Shown: positions 25,444 to 35,141, counted from the stretch's first letter. The stretch is 64,000 bases of DNA from Acidimicrobiia bacterium (GCA_016871175.1 VFZL01000002.1:124001-188000), one strand, 5' to 3'. Made by a program: numbers and translations. Notes: a model not told the origin generated them from the sequence alone.

Positions 25444-27852
25444 ATGGTCAGACGTCTCGGAGTTGTTTCGCTGGTCGTCGGCGTCATCCTCGCCGGAGCG
25501 GGCCATGCGGCCGCGGCCACCGCGGGTCAGACCGCAGCGCCCGGATCCAAGGCGCAGACGTCCCCGGCCCCACCCACCAGGGCCGTCCTCGACAAATACT
25601 GTGTCACCTGCCACAGCGAGCGGCTGAAGACCGGTGGATTGACCCTGCAGAAGGTCAATGTGGACGACATCCCGGTCGGAGCGGAGCTCTGGGAGAGGGT
25701 CGTGCGGAAATTGCGCACCGGATCGATGCCGCCAGCAGGCGCGCCTCGGCCGGATGCCGCCACTCTGGGGGCCATTGCCACGTGGCTCGAGGACGAAATC
25801 GATCGCGACGCGATCGCGCGACCTCGGCCGGGCCGCACGGAAGCGCTGCATCGCTTGAACCGATCCGAGTACCAGAACGCGGTCCGCGACGTGCTCGCGC
25901 TCGACGTGGACGCCGCGGCGCTCGTCCCGGCGGACGATCAGAGCTACGGCTTCGACAACATCGCCGGCGTGCTCAAGATGTCGCCGACGCTGCTCGAGCG
26001 GTACATGGAGGCTTCCAGGACGATCAGCCGCCTCGCCGTGGGCGCCGCCGTGCCACCCACCGCGGAGACATTCCGCGTCAAGTCGGATCTCTCGCAATAT
26101 GAACACCTGGCCGACCTGCCGTTCGGAACCCGCGGCGGGATGGCGTTCGAGTATCACTTCCCAAGGGACGGCGAGTACTCGTTCAAGGTGGACATGCTCG
26201 ATCTGTTTTCTGGCGCTCAGTTGAAGGAGCCGCATCAGCTCGAGATCGCGATCGACGGTCAGCGTGTCCACGTGTTCCGGCTCGTGCCGAAGGACTCGAA
26301 AGAGGAGGCGGCGTATTCCACCACGGCATCGCTCGAGACACGGGCGAGCGTGAAGGCCGGTCCTCACCACGTCACGGCCACCTTCATCAAGAAGACCAAC
26401 GCGCTGGCTGAGTCCACGCGCGAGCCGTTCGCGCGGCCGCACGGTGAAGGGGACTTCTTGCTGTACCAGCCGCACATCGGCACGGTGACGGTCGCGGGTC
26501 CGTTCAGCGCGAGCGCTGTCGGCGACACGCCCAGCCGGCGCCGCATCTTCACATGCCGACCCACGTCGGTAGCCGATGAAGACGTGTGCGCCCGGAAGAT
26601 CATCTCGACGCTGGCGCGCCGGGCCTATCGGCGTCCGGTCGCCGATGCGGACGTGCAGCCGCTCCTCACGTTCTATCGAGAGGCGAAAACCGGCCGAGGA
26701 TTCGATGGCGGCATCGAGCGGGCGATCCAAGCGCTGCTCGTGAGCCCGTCGTTCCTTTATCGCGTCGAGCGTGAGAGTGCGAGCGCATCATCCTCCGGTG
26801 TGTATCGCGTGTCGACCATCGAGCTGGCGTCGCGGCTGTCGTTCTTCCTCTGGAGCAGTATTCCGGATGACGAGCTGCTGACGGTGGCGACCCAGGGACG
26901 TCTTTCGGATCCCACGGTGCTGGCTGCGCAGGTTCGGCGGATGCTCAAGGATCCGAAGTCCGCGGCGCTTGCGTCGAACTTCGCGGCGCAGTGGCTCCGG
27001 CTCCGAAACCTCGAGGGCGCCACCCCGGACGATGTGATCTTCCCGAACTTCACGGACAACCTCCGCACGGAGTTCGTCAAGGAAACCGAGCTCTTCTTCC
27101 AAAGCATCGTCCAAGAGGATCGCGGCGTCGTCGAGCTGTTGACGGCGGACTACACGTTCCTCACCGAGCGGCTCGCCAAGTTCTACGACGTCCCCCACGT
27201 CTACGGCAGCGGGTTCCGGCGCGTGAGGCTGACCGACGAACGGCGTCGCGGACTGCTGGGACAGGGGAGCATCCTCACGGTGACGTCGTATGGCGACCGC
27301 ACCTCGCCGGTGGGACGTGGCAAATGGGTTCTCGAGAACGTGCTCGGAACGCCGCCGCCACCGCCGCCGCCAAACGTGCCCGCGCTGCAGGAGAACGGGA
27401 CCAACGGCAAGCTGCTGTCCATGCGCGAGCGGATGAGCGCGCACCGTGCGAACCCGGTGTGCGCGAGCTGCCACTCGCGGATGGATCCGCTCGGGTTCGC
27501 CTTGGAGAACTTCGACGCGACCGGCCGTTGGCGCCTACGAGGCGATGACGGGCGGACGGTGGACGCGTCGGGGGCGATGCCCGACGGCACGAAGTTCGAC
27601 GGGCCGGTTGAGCTGCGGGCGCAGCTGGTCAAGAACGCGGAGCAGTTCGTGACCGTCGTCGCCGAGAAGTTGTTGACTTATGGACTTGGGCGAGGGGTCG
27701 AGTACTACGACGCGTCGTCGGTCCGGCGCGTCGTGCGGGGTGCGGCGCAGAGCAAGTACCGATTCTCGGACGTCATCATTGGGCTCGTGACGAGCACACC
27801 ATTTCAGATGCGCGCGGTCCCCGAGGCGAAGGTCCAGGCAATCGCGAATTGA
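25444..27852 (+). CDS. DUF1592/DUF1588-type cytochrome-like protein (PSD/PSCyt family)
   Basis: An 802-residue exported protein. The signal spans about 1-27, then comes a c-type heme site YCVTCHSER (C53, C56, H57). Next are segments typical of DUF1587 (LHRLNRSEYQNAVRDVLALD), a ligand-like sandwich at about 200-345, DUF1595 and DUF1592 (FLYRVERE, STIELASRLSFFLWSSIPDDELL), DUF1588 (LGQGSILTVTSYGDRTSPV) and DUF1585 at the end. A second CxxCH, VCASCHSRMDPLGFALENFD (C673, C676, H677), lies in the DUF1588 region. This family is abundant in Planctomycetes and Acidobacteriota, with unproven function, probably extracytoplasmic electron transfer. AGAGG precedes the ATG. It is followed 49 bases on by its usual DUF1552 partner. 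Confidence 0.9.
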   Translation: MVRRLGVVSLVVGVILAGAGHAAAATAGQTAAPGSKAQTSPAPPTRAVLDKYCVTCHSERLKTGGLTLQKVNVDDIPVGAELWERVVRKLRTGSMPPAGAPRPDAATLGAIATWLEDEIDRDAIARPRPGRTEALHRLNRSEYQNAVRDVLALDVDAAALVPADDQSYGFDNIAGVLKMSPTLLERYMEASRTISRLAVGAAVPPTAETFRVKSDLSQYEHLADLPFGTRGGMAFEYHFPRDGEYSFKVDMLDLFSGAQLKEPHQLEIAIDGQRVHVFRLVPKDSKEEAAYSTTASLETRASVKAGPHHVTATFIKKTNALAESTREPFARPHGEGDFLLYQPHIGTVTVAGPFSASAVGDTPSRRRIFTCRPTSVADEDVCARKIISTLARRAYRRPVADADVQPLLTFYREAKTGRGFDGGIERAIQALLVSPSFLYRVERESASASSSGVYRVSTIELASRLSFFLWSSIPDDELLTVATQGRLSDPTVLAAQVRRMLKDPKSAALASNFAAQWLRLRNLEGATPDDVIFPNFTDNLRTEFVKETELFFQSIVQEDRGVVELLTADYTFLTERLAKFYDVPHVYGSGFRRVRLTDERRRGLLGQGSILTVTSYGDRTSPVGRGKWVLENVLGTPPPPPPPNVPALQENGTNGKLLSMRERMSAHRANPVCASCHSRMDPLGFALENFDATGRWRLRGDDGRTVDASGAMPDGTKFDGPVELRAQLVKNAEQFVTVVAEKLLTYGLGRGVEYYDASSVRRVVRGAAQSKYRFSDVIIGLVTSTPFQMRAVPEAKVQAIAN

Positions 27853-27901
27853 AGAGTGATGATCGAAGATTGAAGATTGGGAAACGGACGAGGAGCCAAG
27901 C

Positions 27902-29251
27902 ATGTTTGTGACCAAGATGGCGTTGCCGCGGCGGACGTTCCTGCGTGGGATGGGTGTGAGCCTTGCGCTGCCGTTCCTGGACGCGATGGTGCCGGCGTTG
28001 GTTCCCGTCGCGAAGGCGGCCGAGATCCCGCGCCGGCTCGGGTTCGTGTACATCCCCAACGGCGCTGCGATGCCCTTCTGGCAGCCGAATGGCGAAGGTG
28101 TCCTGACCGAGCTCTCGCCCACGCTCAAGGTGCTCGAACCGTTCCGCGACCAGGTGATCGTCCCGATCGGTCTCAGCCAGAAGCAGGCGGAGTCGTTCGG
28201 CGACGGCAATGGCGAGCACTCGCGCGCGGGTACCGTCTGGTTGAGCGGCGTGCACCCGAAGCACACCGAAGGCGCCGACGTCCGCAACGGCCCGACTGCC
28301 GATCAAATCGCCGCCATGGAGCTCGGAAAGAACACTGCGCTCCGCTCGCTCGAGTTGGCGATGGAGCAGACGTACCTCATCGGCAACTGCGACAACGGCT
28401 ACAGCTGCGTCTACACGAACAGCATCTCCTGGCGGACCGCGACCGATCCGAATCCGATGGAGACCAATCCGAGGATCGTGTTCCAGCGTTTGTTCGGAGA
28501 TGGCGGATCGGCAGCGGATCGGTTGGCGCAGGCACGCCACGACCGCAGCATTCTGGATTGGGTGACCGCGGACCTCGCGAAGCTGCAGACCAGTCTGGGC
28601 GCCGCCGATCGCCACATCCTCGGCGACTATGTCGACTCGGTCCGTGAGCTCGAGCGCCGCATTCAGGTCGCCGAGCGGCAGGCGGGCGAGTCACCCCTCA
28701 CCTTGCCGGACCGACCGGTGGGTGCGCCGGAGTCGTACGACGAGCACGCCAAGCTGATGTTCGATCTCACGGCGCTCGCCTTCCAGGCGGATATCACACG
28801 CGTGTTCGTGTTCACGCTCGGAAAGGAACAGACCAATCGAGCGTACCCAGAGCTCGGTGTGGTCGGCGCGCATCACGCGATCTCCCACCATCAGAAGGAT
28901 CCGGTGAAGCTGGAGCAGGCGGCGAAGATCAACACGTACCACTTGTCGCTCACCGCGCACTTCCTCGACAAGCTGAAGTCCACGAAGGAAGGCGACGGCA
29001 CGATGCTCGACAACACGTTGGTGCTCCACGGCGGCGGCATCAGCGACGCGGATCAGCACTCGCACATCGACTTGCCGCTGGTCCTGGTTGGCGGAGCAGG
29101 CGGGCTGAAGGGCGGGCGTATCCTTCGCCATTCAGTGGACACGCCGATGAACAACCTGCTGCTGTCCATGCTCGATCGCGTCGGCGTGCCAGCCGAGAGG
29201 TTCGGCGACGCGACCGGCCGGCTGCAGCTGGCGCCACTGTCAGGGGTGTAG
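27902..29251 (+). CDS. DUF1552 protein with Tat signal (copy A)
   Basis: A 449-residue protein whose N-terminus, KMALPRRTFLRGMGVSLALP (RR at 10-11), is a textbook twin-arginine signal; GAGGAG precedes the ATG. The body is the DUF1552 family: FVYIPNGAAMPFW, NTALRSLELAMEQ, CDNGYSCVYTNSISW, and the late HGGGISDADQHSHIDLPLVLVGG. The last resembles the metal-binding end of DUF1501/alkaline-phosphatase-like proteins. These are almost always found beside DUF1592 proteins, as here. Periplasmic; function not established. Copy B is at 62478-63830. A single base separates its stop from the ankyrin gene. Confidence 0.9.
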   Translation: MFVTKMALPRRTFLRGMGVSLALPFLDAMVPALVPVAKAAEIPRRLGFVYIPNGAAMPFWQPNGEGVLTELSPTLKVLEPFRDQVIVPIGLSQKQAESFGDGNGEHSRAGTVWLSGVHPKHTEGADVRNGPTADQIAAMELGKNTALRSLELAMEQTYLIGNCDNGYSCVYTNSISWRTATDPNPMETNPRIVFQRLFGDGGSAADRLAQARHDRSILDWVTADLAKLQTSLGAADRHILGDYVDSVRELERRIQVAERQAGESPLTLPDRPVGAPESYDEHAKLMFDLTALAFQADITRVFVFTLGKEQTNRAYPELGVVGAHHAISHHQKDPVKLEQAAKINTYHLSLTAHFLDKLKSTKEGDGTMLDNTLVLHGGGISDADQHSHIDLPLVLVGGAGGLKGGRILRHSVDTPMNNLLLSMLDRVGVPAERFGDATGRLQLAPLSGV

Positions 29252-29252
29252 C

Positions 29253-30791
29253 ATGAAATCCACCACGGGCGTGTGGCTGTTGACCGGTTTGCTCGGTGCG
29301 GCCCCCGCTGTGTACGCGGCCGGGGATCCCGCCGTGCTCGACGCCGTCAGGCGCGGCGACGTGACGGCGATGCGCGCGTTGCTGAAGTCTCGCGCGGACG
29401 TCAACGCGCCGTCTCCGGATGGGACGACGGCGCTGCACTGGGCTGCGAGCCGGAATGACGTCGAAGCGGTGAATCTCCTGATTCGCGCCGGCGCTGACGT
29501 CAAGAAGGCCAACCGGTATGGCGTCACCCCGCTCCTGCTCGCGTGTGAAACCGGCGGACCGGAAACCGTTCAGGCCCTGCTCAAGGCGGGCGCGAGCGCG
29601 AACGAGAGCCTGCCCGAGGGAGAAACCGCGCTCATGGTTGCGGCGCGCAGCGACAAGCCCGAGGTGCTCAAGCTGCTCGTCGCGTCCGGTGCCACGGTGG
29701 ATGCGCGCGAGAAGTGGCGCGGACAGACGGCGATGATGTGGGCCGCCGCCGAGGGGCATGCCGGCGTGATCAAGACCCTGGTCGAGCTCGGTGCGGACGT
29801 CAAGGCGAGAACGGACGGCGGATTCACGCCGTTCCTCTTTGCGGCGAGGGCTGGAAGGATCGAGGCCGTGAAGGCGCTGCTCGCTGCCGGCGCGGACATC
29901 AACGACGCGATCCAGCCGAAGGGCTCTCCGACGCCGACGCTGATGAGCGGTGTCACCGTCGGTGGAGCCACGGCTCTTCGTCCGTCTGGAAACGGCGCTG
30001 GCACGAGCGCGCTCATCCTCGCGCTGATGAACAAGCGGTGGGATCTGGCCGTGACGCTCGTCGAGAGTGGCGCGGATCCCAACGACGCACGCGTCGGCTG
30101 GGCGCCGCTTCACGAACTCGCGTACATCCGGAGGCCGAACCTCGGGAAGGGGCTGCCCTCCGCCGAGGAGCGCGAGTACCGCGACACCCTGGAGGTCGCC
30201 AAGGCGCTCATCGATCGCGGCGCACACGTCAATGCCCGTCAGGCCATCGAGCGTCGCGACGGAGCGCGCAATGACCTGAATCGCGTCGGCGCCACGCCGC
30301 TGCTGCTGGCCGCCAAGCACGCGGACGTGCCGTTCATGAAGTTTCTCGCGTCGCATGGCGCTGACCCGAAGATCGCAACGGGCGACGACACGTCGTTGCT
30401 CATGGCCGCGTCCGGCGTGGGCGTCTTCAACGTTGGCGAGAGCGCTGGCACGAACGAGGAGGCGTTCGAGGCGACGAAGCTTGCGTGGGAGCTCGGCAGC
30501 ACCGACGTGAACGCGGCGGACGCCACTGGCTGGACCGCCCTCCACGGCGCCACGAAGCGCGGATCCAGGGACATCACGCGCTTTCTGATCGAGCAAGGGT
30601 ACAGCGCCTTCGACTCGAAGACGAAGGAAGGCTGGACCGCACTGCGCATCGCGGACGGCGTGTTCGTCGGCGCGACGGTGAAGCGCTCCGACGAGACCGC
30701 CGAACTCATCCGAGAGATGATGCGAGCGCGCGGGCTGACGCCACCCGAGAAGGTGGTCAACGACGTCGCGGATCGACAGCCGGCGAAGTAA
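29253..30791 (+). CDS. Secreted ankyrin-repeat protein
   Basis: A 512-residue protein with a signal peptide ending near VYAAGD. Most of the mature part is ankyrin repeats: about nine with the TALHWAA / G.TPLLLA / ADV.A pattern, for example DGTTALHWAASRNDVEAVNLLIRAGADV split across 46-73, and a final GWTALHGATKRGSRDITRFLIEQG. A less regular stretch at about 220-300 breaks the array. Ankyrin repeats bind proteins; a chaperone or scaffold role for the two upstream proteins is inference. Its start follows the DUF1552 stop after one base, so the genes are coupled. Confidence 0.88.
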   Translation: MKSTTGVWLLTGLLGAAPAVYAAGDPAVLDAVRRGDVTAMRALLKSRADVNAPSPDGTTALHWAASRNDVEAVNLLIRAGADVKKANRYGVTPLLLACETGGPETVQALLKAGASANESLPEGETALMVAARSDKPEVLKLLVASGATVDAREKWRGQTAMMWAAAEGHAGVIKTLVELGADVKARTDGGFTPFLFAARAGRIEAVKALLAAGADINDAIQPKGSPTPTLMSGVTVGGATALRPSGNGAGTSALILALMNKRWDLAVTLVESGADPNDARVGWAPLHELAYIRRPNLGKGLPSAEEREYRDTLEVAKALIDRGAHVNARQAIERRDGARNDLNRVGATPLLLAAKHADVPFMKFLASHGADPKIATGDDTSLLMAASGVGVFNVGESAGTNEEAFEATKLAWELGSTDVNAADATGWTALHGATKRGSRDITRFLIEQGYSAFDSKTKEGWTALRIADGVFVGATVKRSDETAELIREMMRARGLTPPEKVVNDVADRQPAK

Positions 30792-30851
30792 TCGCCACGA
30801 CGACACGCCGCGAAAGGGCGCGCCCGCCGGAAGGGTCGTCGATGTCACGTC

Positions 30852-31331
30852 CTAGCAGGCGGTGCTCCACTGGGCGCAGTCCTTCGGCTCTGTGCCCTTG
30901 ATCTCCACGAAGATCGACCGTGACGGCTTGGCCGTCGCGGCTTCAACCTCGGCATGCGGACCCAAGCCCGCCTTAGTGAACGAGAGGCCACCACGGTTCG
31001 CGGGCGTTAATCGCTGGGTGGCCCCCGTCCCCGTCGAGCTGACGATCTTCTGGAGATCGGGTCCAAGCACCTCGATCGTGCCGGGCTCCACCTGGAACGT
31101 CAGGATGTCGCGCAGGTGCTTGTGGACGAACGGCGTCTTCGGACGTCCGATCTGCTCCCAGACGATAACCTGATCGTTCTCGAAGATCTTCGTCGCGCCC
31201 TCACGCGGAAATTGGGGTGGCCACTTCTGCGGCCCCTTCGCGGGCTGTGCCGCCACCACGCCAGCCAGGCCGGCGATCGCCATGCAGCTCGCGAGCGCGA
31301 ACCAGAGTCGTTGTCGTGAGATGAGACGCAT
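30852..31331 (-). CDS. Exported cupin-like protein
   Basis: A 159-residue protein with a signal peptide to about VVAAQP. The mature part fits a single cupin-type barrel: KIFENDQVIVWEQ at about 49-61, then TPFVHKHLRDILTFQVEPGTIEV, where HKH could supply metal ligands, and a later LSFTKAGLGPHAEVE strand pair. The usual G(X)5HXH signature is only partly present, so enzyme activity is uncertain. C-terminal cysteines (DCAQWSTAC) may form a disulfide. The start is 3 bases after the amidohydrolase stop, so the two are cotranslated. Confidence 0.68.
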   Translation of the reverse strand: MRLISRQRLWFALASCMAIAGLAGVVAAQPAKGPQKWPPQFPREGATKIFENDQVIVWEQIGRPKTPFVHKHLRDILTFQVEPGTIEVLGPDLQKIVSSTGTGATQRLTPANRGGLSFTKAGLGPHAEVEAATAKPSRSIFVEIKGTEPKDCAQWSTAC

Positions 31332-31334
31332 CGA

Positions 31335-32678
31335 TCACCTCGCCAATTTGTTGCCTGCGATCCACACCGAGTCGATCTCGCGCGTGTGACGGATGTCTGT
31401 CAGCGGATTCGCGGTAAGGACGATCAGGTCCGCCCACTTGCCGCGCTCGAGCGTGCCCAGGTCGTCGATGCGAAGTGCTCGCGCCGCGGCCCCAGTAGCC
31501 GAGACCAGAGCTTGCATCGGGCTCAGCCCGGCCTTGACCATCAGCTCAATCTCTCGATGCTCGTTGTAGCCTTGCCAGCGGCCCACCACGGCGCCGCTAT
31601 CGGTTCCCATCGCCACCGTCACGCCACCATCGACGAGGAGCTTCACATTCCGCATGCCCTGCTCGAGGGATTTCTTCGTCATCTGGGCTTCGGAGCTCCC
31701 GCGGATCTTGTCGTGGAAAGTCGGAGCGGAGACCTCCTTGAGATCGAAGCGGAAGGTGGCGATGCCTTTCTGGAAGAACGGCTCCTTGACGTAGGTGGGG
31801 CCTGATTCAAATTCGAACACGGCCACGTCGCGAGTCAAGGTCGGAATGTACCCGACGTTCTTCGCCTTCAGCGTGGCAATGAACGCCTTGTCGACGTCCT
31901 GATCACGAATGCTGTGAGCGATGACGTCGAGACCCGCGTCGACCAGCTGCTTTGCTTGATCGAGGTAGAAGAGGTGTGCCGCCACCCGCAGCTTGTGCTT
32001 GTGCGCTTGCTCGATGACGGCGCGGTAGACATCCGGTGCCATGTCGCCTGCCGTCTTGAACTGCGTGGGGCTGCCTGTTCGCGAGCCGTCGGCGAATGCC
32101 AGCCGATTCATGCGCGTCTTGACCATGTTCACGCGCTGCGAAGCGACTTTGTCGACCTTCTGCCTGGCGTCGTCGACCGACTCGCCGACCACCGCGGCGC
32201 CGGCGGTGTACAGACGCGCCCGATCGAGCGCTCCGCGTGCCTGTTCTTCGTGGAGCTTGACACTCTCGACGCCATCGTCGCCGAGGCTCTGGAGGGTCGT
32301 CACGCCGTATCCAGCGTAGAGGCGGAGCTGCTGGAGGATCTGCTCACGCAGCGGAAGGGCCTTGTCGCCAGCACCCAGATGTCCATGCGCGTTGATGAAC
32401 CCGGGCACGATGGTCCTGCCCGTGAGGTCGACGGTGGTCGCACCGGCCGGTGGGGTGACGGCGGACGACGGACCGACGGACTCGATGCGACCGCCGTTGA
32501 TGACGATGGTGGCGCGCTCGATAGCGGGGCGTCCCGTGCCATCGATGAGGCGCGCATTCGCCAGGGCGACGGCAGCACCCGCGCTGGCCTGCGCCTGTGG
32601 ACGAACGCTCGCGAAAGGTAGGAGCGCCAGGATCCCGCATGCGGTCACGAGCACGCGTGTCCGCCAGACCTTCTTCAC
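31335..32678 (-). CDS. Exported metal-dependent amidohydrolase
   Basis: A 447-residue protein (GTG start with a perfect GAGGAGG upstream) and signal peptide. It is an amidohydrolase-superfamily TIM barrel of the imidazolonepropionase/prolidase-like group: VPGFINAHGHLG (H98, H100 as first metal ligands), AAHLFYLD and VIAHSIRDQD for the later histidines, and AMGTDSGAVVG for the aspartate. ALNARL-like strands and ARALRIDDLGTLERGKWADLIVL close the composite domain. The family hydrolyses C-N bonds in cyclic amides or dipeptides; the substrate is unknown. It lies between the degenerate MBL-fold gene and the cupin gene. Confidence 0.86.
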   Translation of the reverse strand: MKKVWRTRVLVTACGILALLPFASVRPQAQASAGAAVALANARLIDGTGRPAIERATIVINGGRIESVGPSSAVTPPAGATTVDLTGRTIVPGFINAHGHLGAGDKALPLREQILQQLRLYAGYGVTTLQSLGDDGVESVKLHEEQARGALDRARLYTAGAAVVGESVDDARQKVDKVASQRVNMVKTRMNRLAFADGSRTGSPTQFKTAGDMAPDVYRAVIEQAHKHKLRVAAHLFYLDQAKQLVDAGLDVIAHSIRDQDVDKAFIATLKAKNVGYIPTLTRDVAVFEFESGPTYVKEPFFQKGIATFRFDLKEVSAPTFHDKIRGSSEAQMTKKSLEQGMRNVKLLVDGGVTVAMGTDSGAVVGRWQGYNEHREIELMVKAGLSPMQALVSATGAAARALRIDDLGTLERGKWADLIVLTANPLTDIRHTREIDSVWIAGNKLAR

Positions 32679-32713
32679 GTGACACCTCCTCGCGCGAGAT
32701 CGGCGGAACGACC

Positions 32714-33661
32714 TTACTTTCCGAGCTCGCGGTAGATCTTCTCGATGTTCTCTTTCGCTCGGGACAGGTCGTAGCCCTTGTAACGCTCAGGCATCTGCAG
32801 CGTGGCGGCCGCCTGCTCGGCCGTCTTGCCAGCCGCGAAGGCCTGACGCACCGATGCGACGAAGTCCTTCAGGAACTCTGAGTATTCTTGCGTCTCGGCC
32901 CAGGTCATCGTTCGGGGGTTGGCAAAGATGGCGGACGGCGATCTTGGGTCGGCCATTGAGGCCGACGCGTCGACCCGTCCAGTCGTGACACGCGCGATGT
33001 TCTTCAGCTCTGCCACGGCTTTGGCCACGGTCTCCGCGATTGCGATCACGCTACCGCCGTTGGCGGTGTCGACAGCCGGCAGCGCTTTCGACGGGAAGAG
33101 GTCGCCGAAGTGCGCGAGCCGCTTTTCGGGGAAGACGACGACGAGGTCACCGTCGGTGTAGGCGTTGCCGAAGTAGTAGAGATCGATCCGATCCAGGCCG
33201 TCGAGCAGCGTCAGGCGGTCGGTCACGATCTTGTTGGGCAACGCCCTCGCGTTCGGTCCCTTGAAGGCGTCCAAACTCTCCATGCGTGCCTTCGTGTTCG
33301 AGTGGGCGACGATCTCCTTTGCCGTCGGATAGTCGACGTTGCCGCTCACGTGCTCCGGACTGGCGTGGGTGTTGATGATCGTGACGACCGGTTGGTCGGT
33401 GACGCCCTGGATGTTCTCGACCACCAACTTGCCCCATCCGACCGGCTTGTTGTCGACGAGCAAGACGCCCTCGTCGCGCATCAATGCGAGGATGTTGTTG
33501 TTGCCGGTCAAGACGTACAGGATGTCGCGGACGTTCAGCGTCTGCATCTTGACGACGCGCGCGTCTTGCGCGTGCGCAACGCCCATCGCCGCCGCGATGG
33601 ACACCACGACCAGCGTTACGCCACACGCAATTGGGGCGACCCATCGACGTTGACGGTTCAC
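32714..33661 (-). CDS. Metallo-beta-lactamase-fold protein with degenerate metal site
   Basis: A 315-residue protein from a GTG at 33661 with AAGGAG upstream. Its signal peptide ends near VAHAQD. The MBL fold is clear (NNNILALMRDEGVLLVDNKP, IINTHASPEHVSGNVDYP, LYYFGNAYTDGDLVVVFPEKRLAHFGDLF), but ligands are changed. HxHxDH reads H99-A-S101-P-E103-H104, the third-motif histidine is Y168, D187 is kept, and the last histidine is R229 in VTTGRVD. Related periplasmic MBL proteins keep all of these. Hydrolase activity is doubtful; a binding role is possible. It is in one run with the quinoprotein, amidohydrolase and cupin genes. Confidence 0.82.
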   Translation of the reverse strand: MNRQRRWVAPIACGVTLVVVSIAAAMGVAHAQDARVVKMQTLNVRDILYVLTGNNNILALMRDEGVLLVDNKPVGWGKLVVENIQGVTDQPVVTIINTHASPEHVSGNVDYPTAKEIVAHSNTKARMESLDAFKGPNARALPNKIVTDRLTLLDGLDRIDLYYFGNAYTDGDLVVVFPEKRLAHFGDLFPSKALPAVDTANGGSVIAIAETVAKAVAELKNIARVTTGRVDASASMADPRSPSAIFANPRTMTWAETQEYSEFLKDFVASVRQAFAAGKTAEQAAATLQMPERYKGYDLSRAKENIEKIYRELGK

Positions 33662-33713
33662 GTCTGCTTCTCCTTGTCGTCGCGGGGCCACCACGGCCCC
33701 CATGCGTCGCGCC

Positions 33714-35141
33714 CTACGATCCGTCCGCCGCCAGCGACGCGCAGATGATTTCTTCGTCGTTGCGCGCGTAGATGTGGCGATTGGCGTAAGCGGGGTACAC
33801 CCAGTTCACATGCACGAGCTGGCGGCGGTTCTGCGGCTGTGACGTCGGTTTGATCAGATTCGTGCGGCTAATCTCTTGGTAGCCGGAGGGATCCGGCTTG
33901 ACGATGATGAGCTCGCCGCGGTCGTTGTTGATGAACAGCCGATCGCCATGGCGTACGATCACGCCCGATGCCCAGCGCGCGCGCTCCTTCGTCACCGCCT
34001 GCGTTTCCCACACCCGTTCGCCCGTGGACGCCTTCAGGCACCGGAACTGGCCGTAGCTGCAGATGCCGTAGATGTAGTCGCCGATGATGACTGGCGTCGT
34101 GATCACCGCGTGCAGGCCGTCGGTCTGGATTTCGCTGTCGCTCTTGCCCTTCCACTTCACCGAGGCGCTCGGCCTCTTGGGGTCGAGCGTCAGCATCATC
34201 GGGCCGTCGTAGAACGTGGTGAAGAAGAGCTGCTGTCTGTCGAGCACCGGGATCGCGACCGTCATCGATCCCCCGACCTTGTACGGCTGGTCCCAGTACT
34301 GCTTGCCCGTCTCTGGATCGAGCGATGCCACCGCACCCGGATACCAGATGATCAACTGTCGAACGCCGCCGGCGTTGACGATGACCGGCTGTGCGACGCC
34401 GAGATCTGCCTCCGTCGATAGCGCCCGCCAGACTTCCTTGCCCGTCATCTTGTCGAATGCGACGACTTTCGCGTCCGGCTTCCCATCGCGGCGGCCGTCG
34501 ACGAGCGCGATGAGCAGGCGACCGTCCACGAGCGGTGAGCTCGCGAAGCCCCAGTCGAATGCCCACTTGAGTCGATCGGCGCCGTAGTCCTTCGCGAAGT
34601 CCTTCTGCCAGAGGATGGCGCCCGTCCTGACGTTGAGACAGAGCAGCTTCCCATCCGCGCCGACGACGTACACGCGGTCCTCGTCCACGGTGGGCGTCGC
34701 GCGCGGGCCGGTGGGCCATTGGATGCCGCGGTAGTCGGCGATCCACTCTTGGATCCACAGGATCTTCCCGGTCTTCTCGTCGAGTGCGAGGGCGCGCTCG
34801 GTACCCTTGGGTTTGTTCGTCTCCTCCCAATCGAGCACGAACACGCGTCCGTCCGCGATGGCCGGACCCGTGTAGCCCGCCTTGATCGGGGTCCGCCACA
34901 GCACCTTCAGTCCGCTTTCGGGAAACTTGTCCAGGATGCCGGTTTCGCGCCAGACGTTGAGCCGACCCTTGCCGCCGACCTCAGGCCAGTCCTCGACGCC
35001 CCTCGCGGGTGCCCCGGTTGCGCGTTGCGCGAGCGCACCGAACATCTGTGACGGCGTCAGCGCGGCAAGGCCCGTGCCCGTGCAGAGCAAGCGAAGCAGG
35101 TCGCGGCGGGTTGTCAGCAGTGAGCCGCTGTCACCAAGCAT
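33714..35141 (-). CDS. Tat-exported PQQ-like beta-propeller protein
   Basis: A 475-residue protein from the ATG at 35141 (AGGAGG upstream). TTRRDLLRLLCTGTGLAALTP is a twin-arginine signal with R12-R13. The mature part is a PQQ-enzyme-type propeller with repeated strands such as VFVLDWEETN, RALALDEKTGKILWIQEW, LLCLNVRTGAILWQKDF, VVAFDKMTGKEVWRAL and CLKASTGERVWETQ. I see no quinoprotein disulfide pair or clear active-site Asp, so it may be a propeller scaffold rather than a dehydrogenase. It heads the run MBL-like, amidohydrolase, cupin (52-base gap to the next gene). Confidence 0.83.
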   Translation of the reverse strand: MLGDSGSLLTTRRDLLRLLCTGTGLAALTPSQMFGALAQRATGAPARGVEDWPEVGGKGRLNVWRETGILDKFPESGLKVLWRTPIKAGYTGPAIADGRVFVLDWEETNKPKGTERALALDEKTGKILWIQEWIADYRGIQWPTGPRATPTVDEDRVYVVGADGKLLCLNVRTGAILWQKDFAKDYGADRLKWAFDWGFASSPLVDGRLLIALVDGRRDGKPDAKVVAFDKMTGKEVWRALSTEADLGVAQPVIVNAGGVRQLIIWYPGAVASLDPETGKQYWDQPYKVGGSMTVAIPVLDRQQLFFTTFYDGPMMLTLDPKRPSASVKWKGKSDSEIQTDGLHAVITTPVIIGDYIYGICSYGQFRCLKASTGERVWETQAVTKERARWASGVIVRHGDRLFINNDRGELIIVKPDPSGYQEISRTNLIKPTSQPQNRRQLVHVNWVYPAYANRHIYARNDEEIICASLAADGS

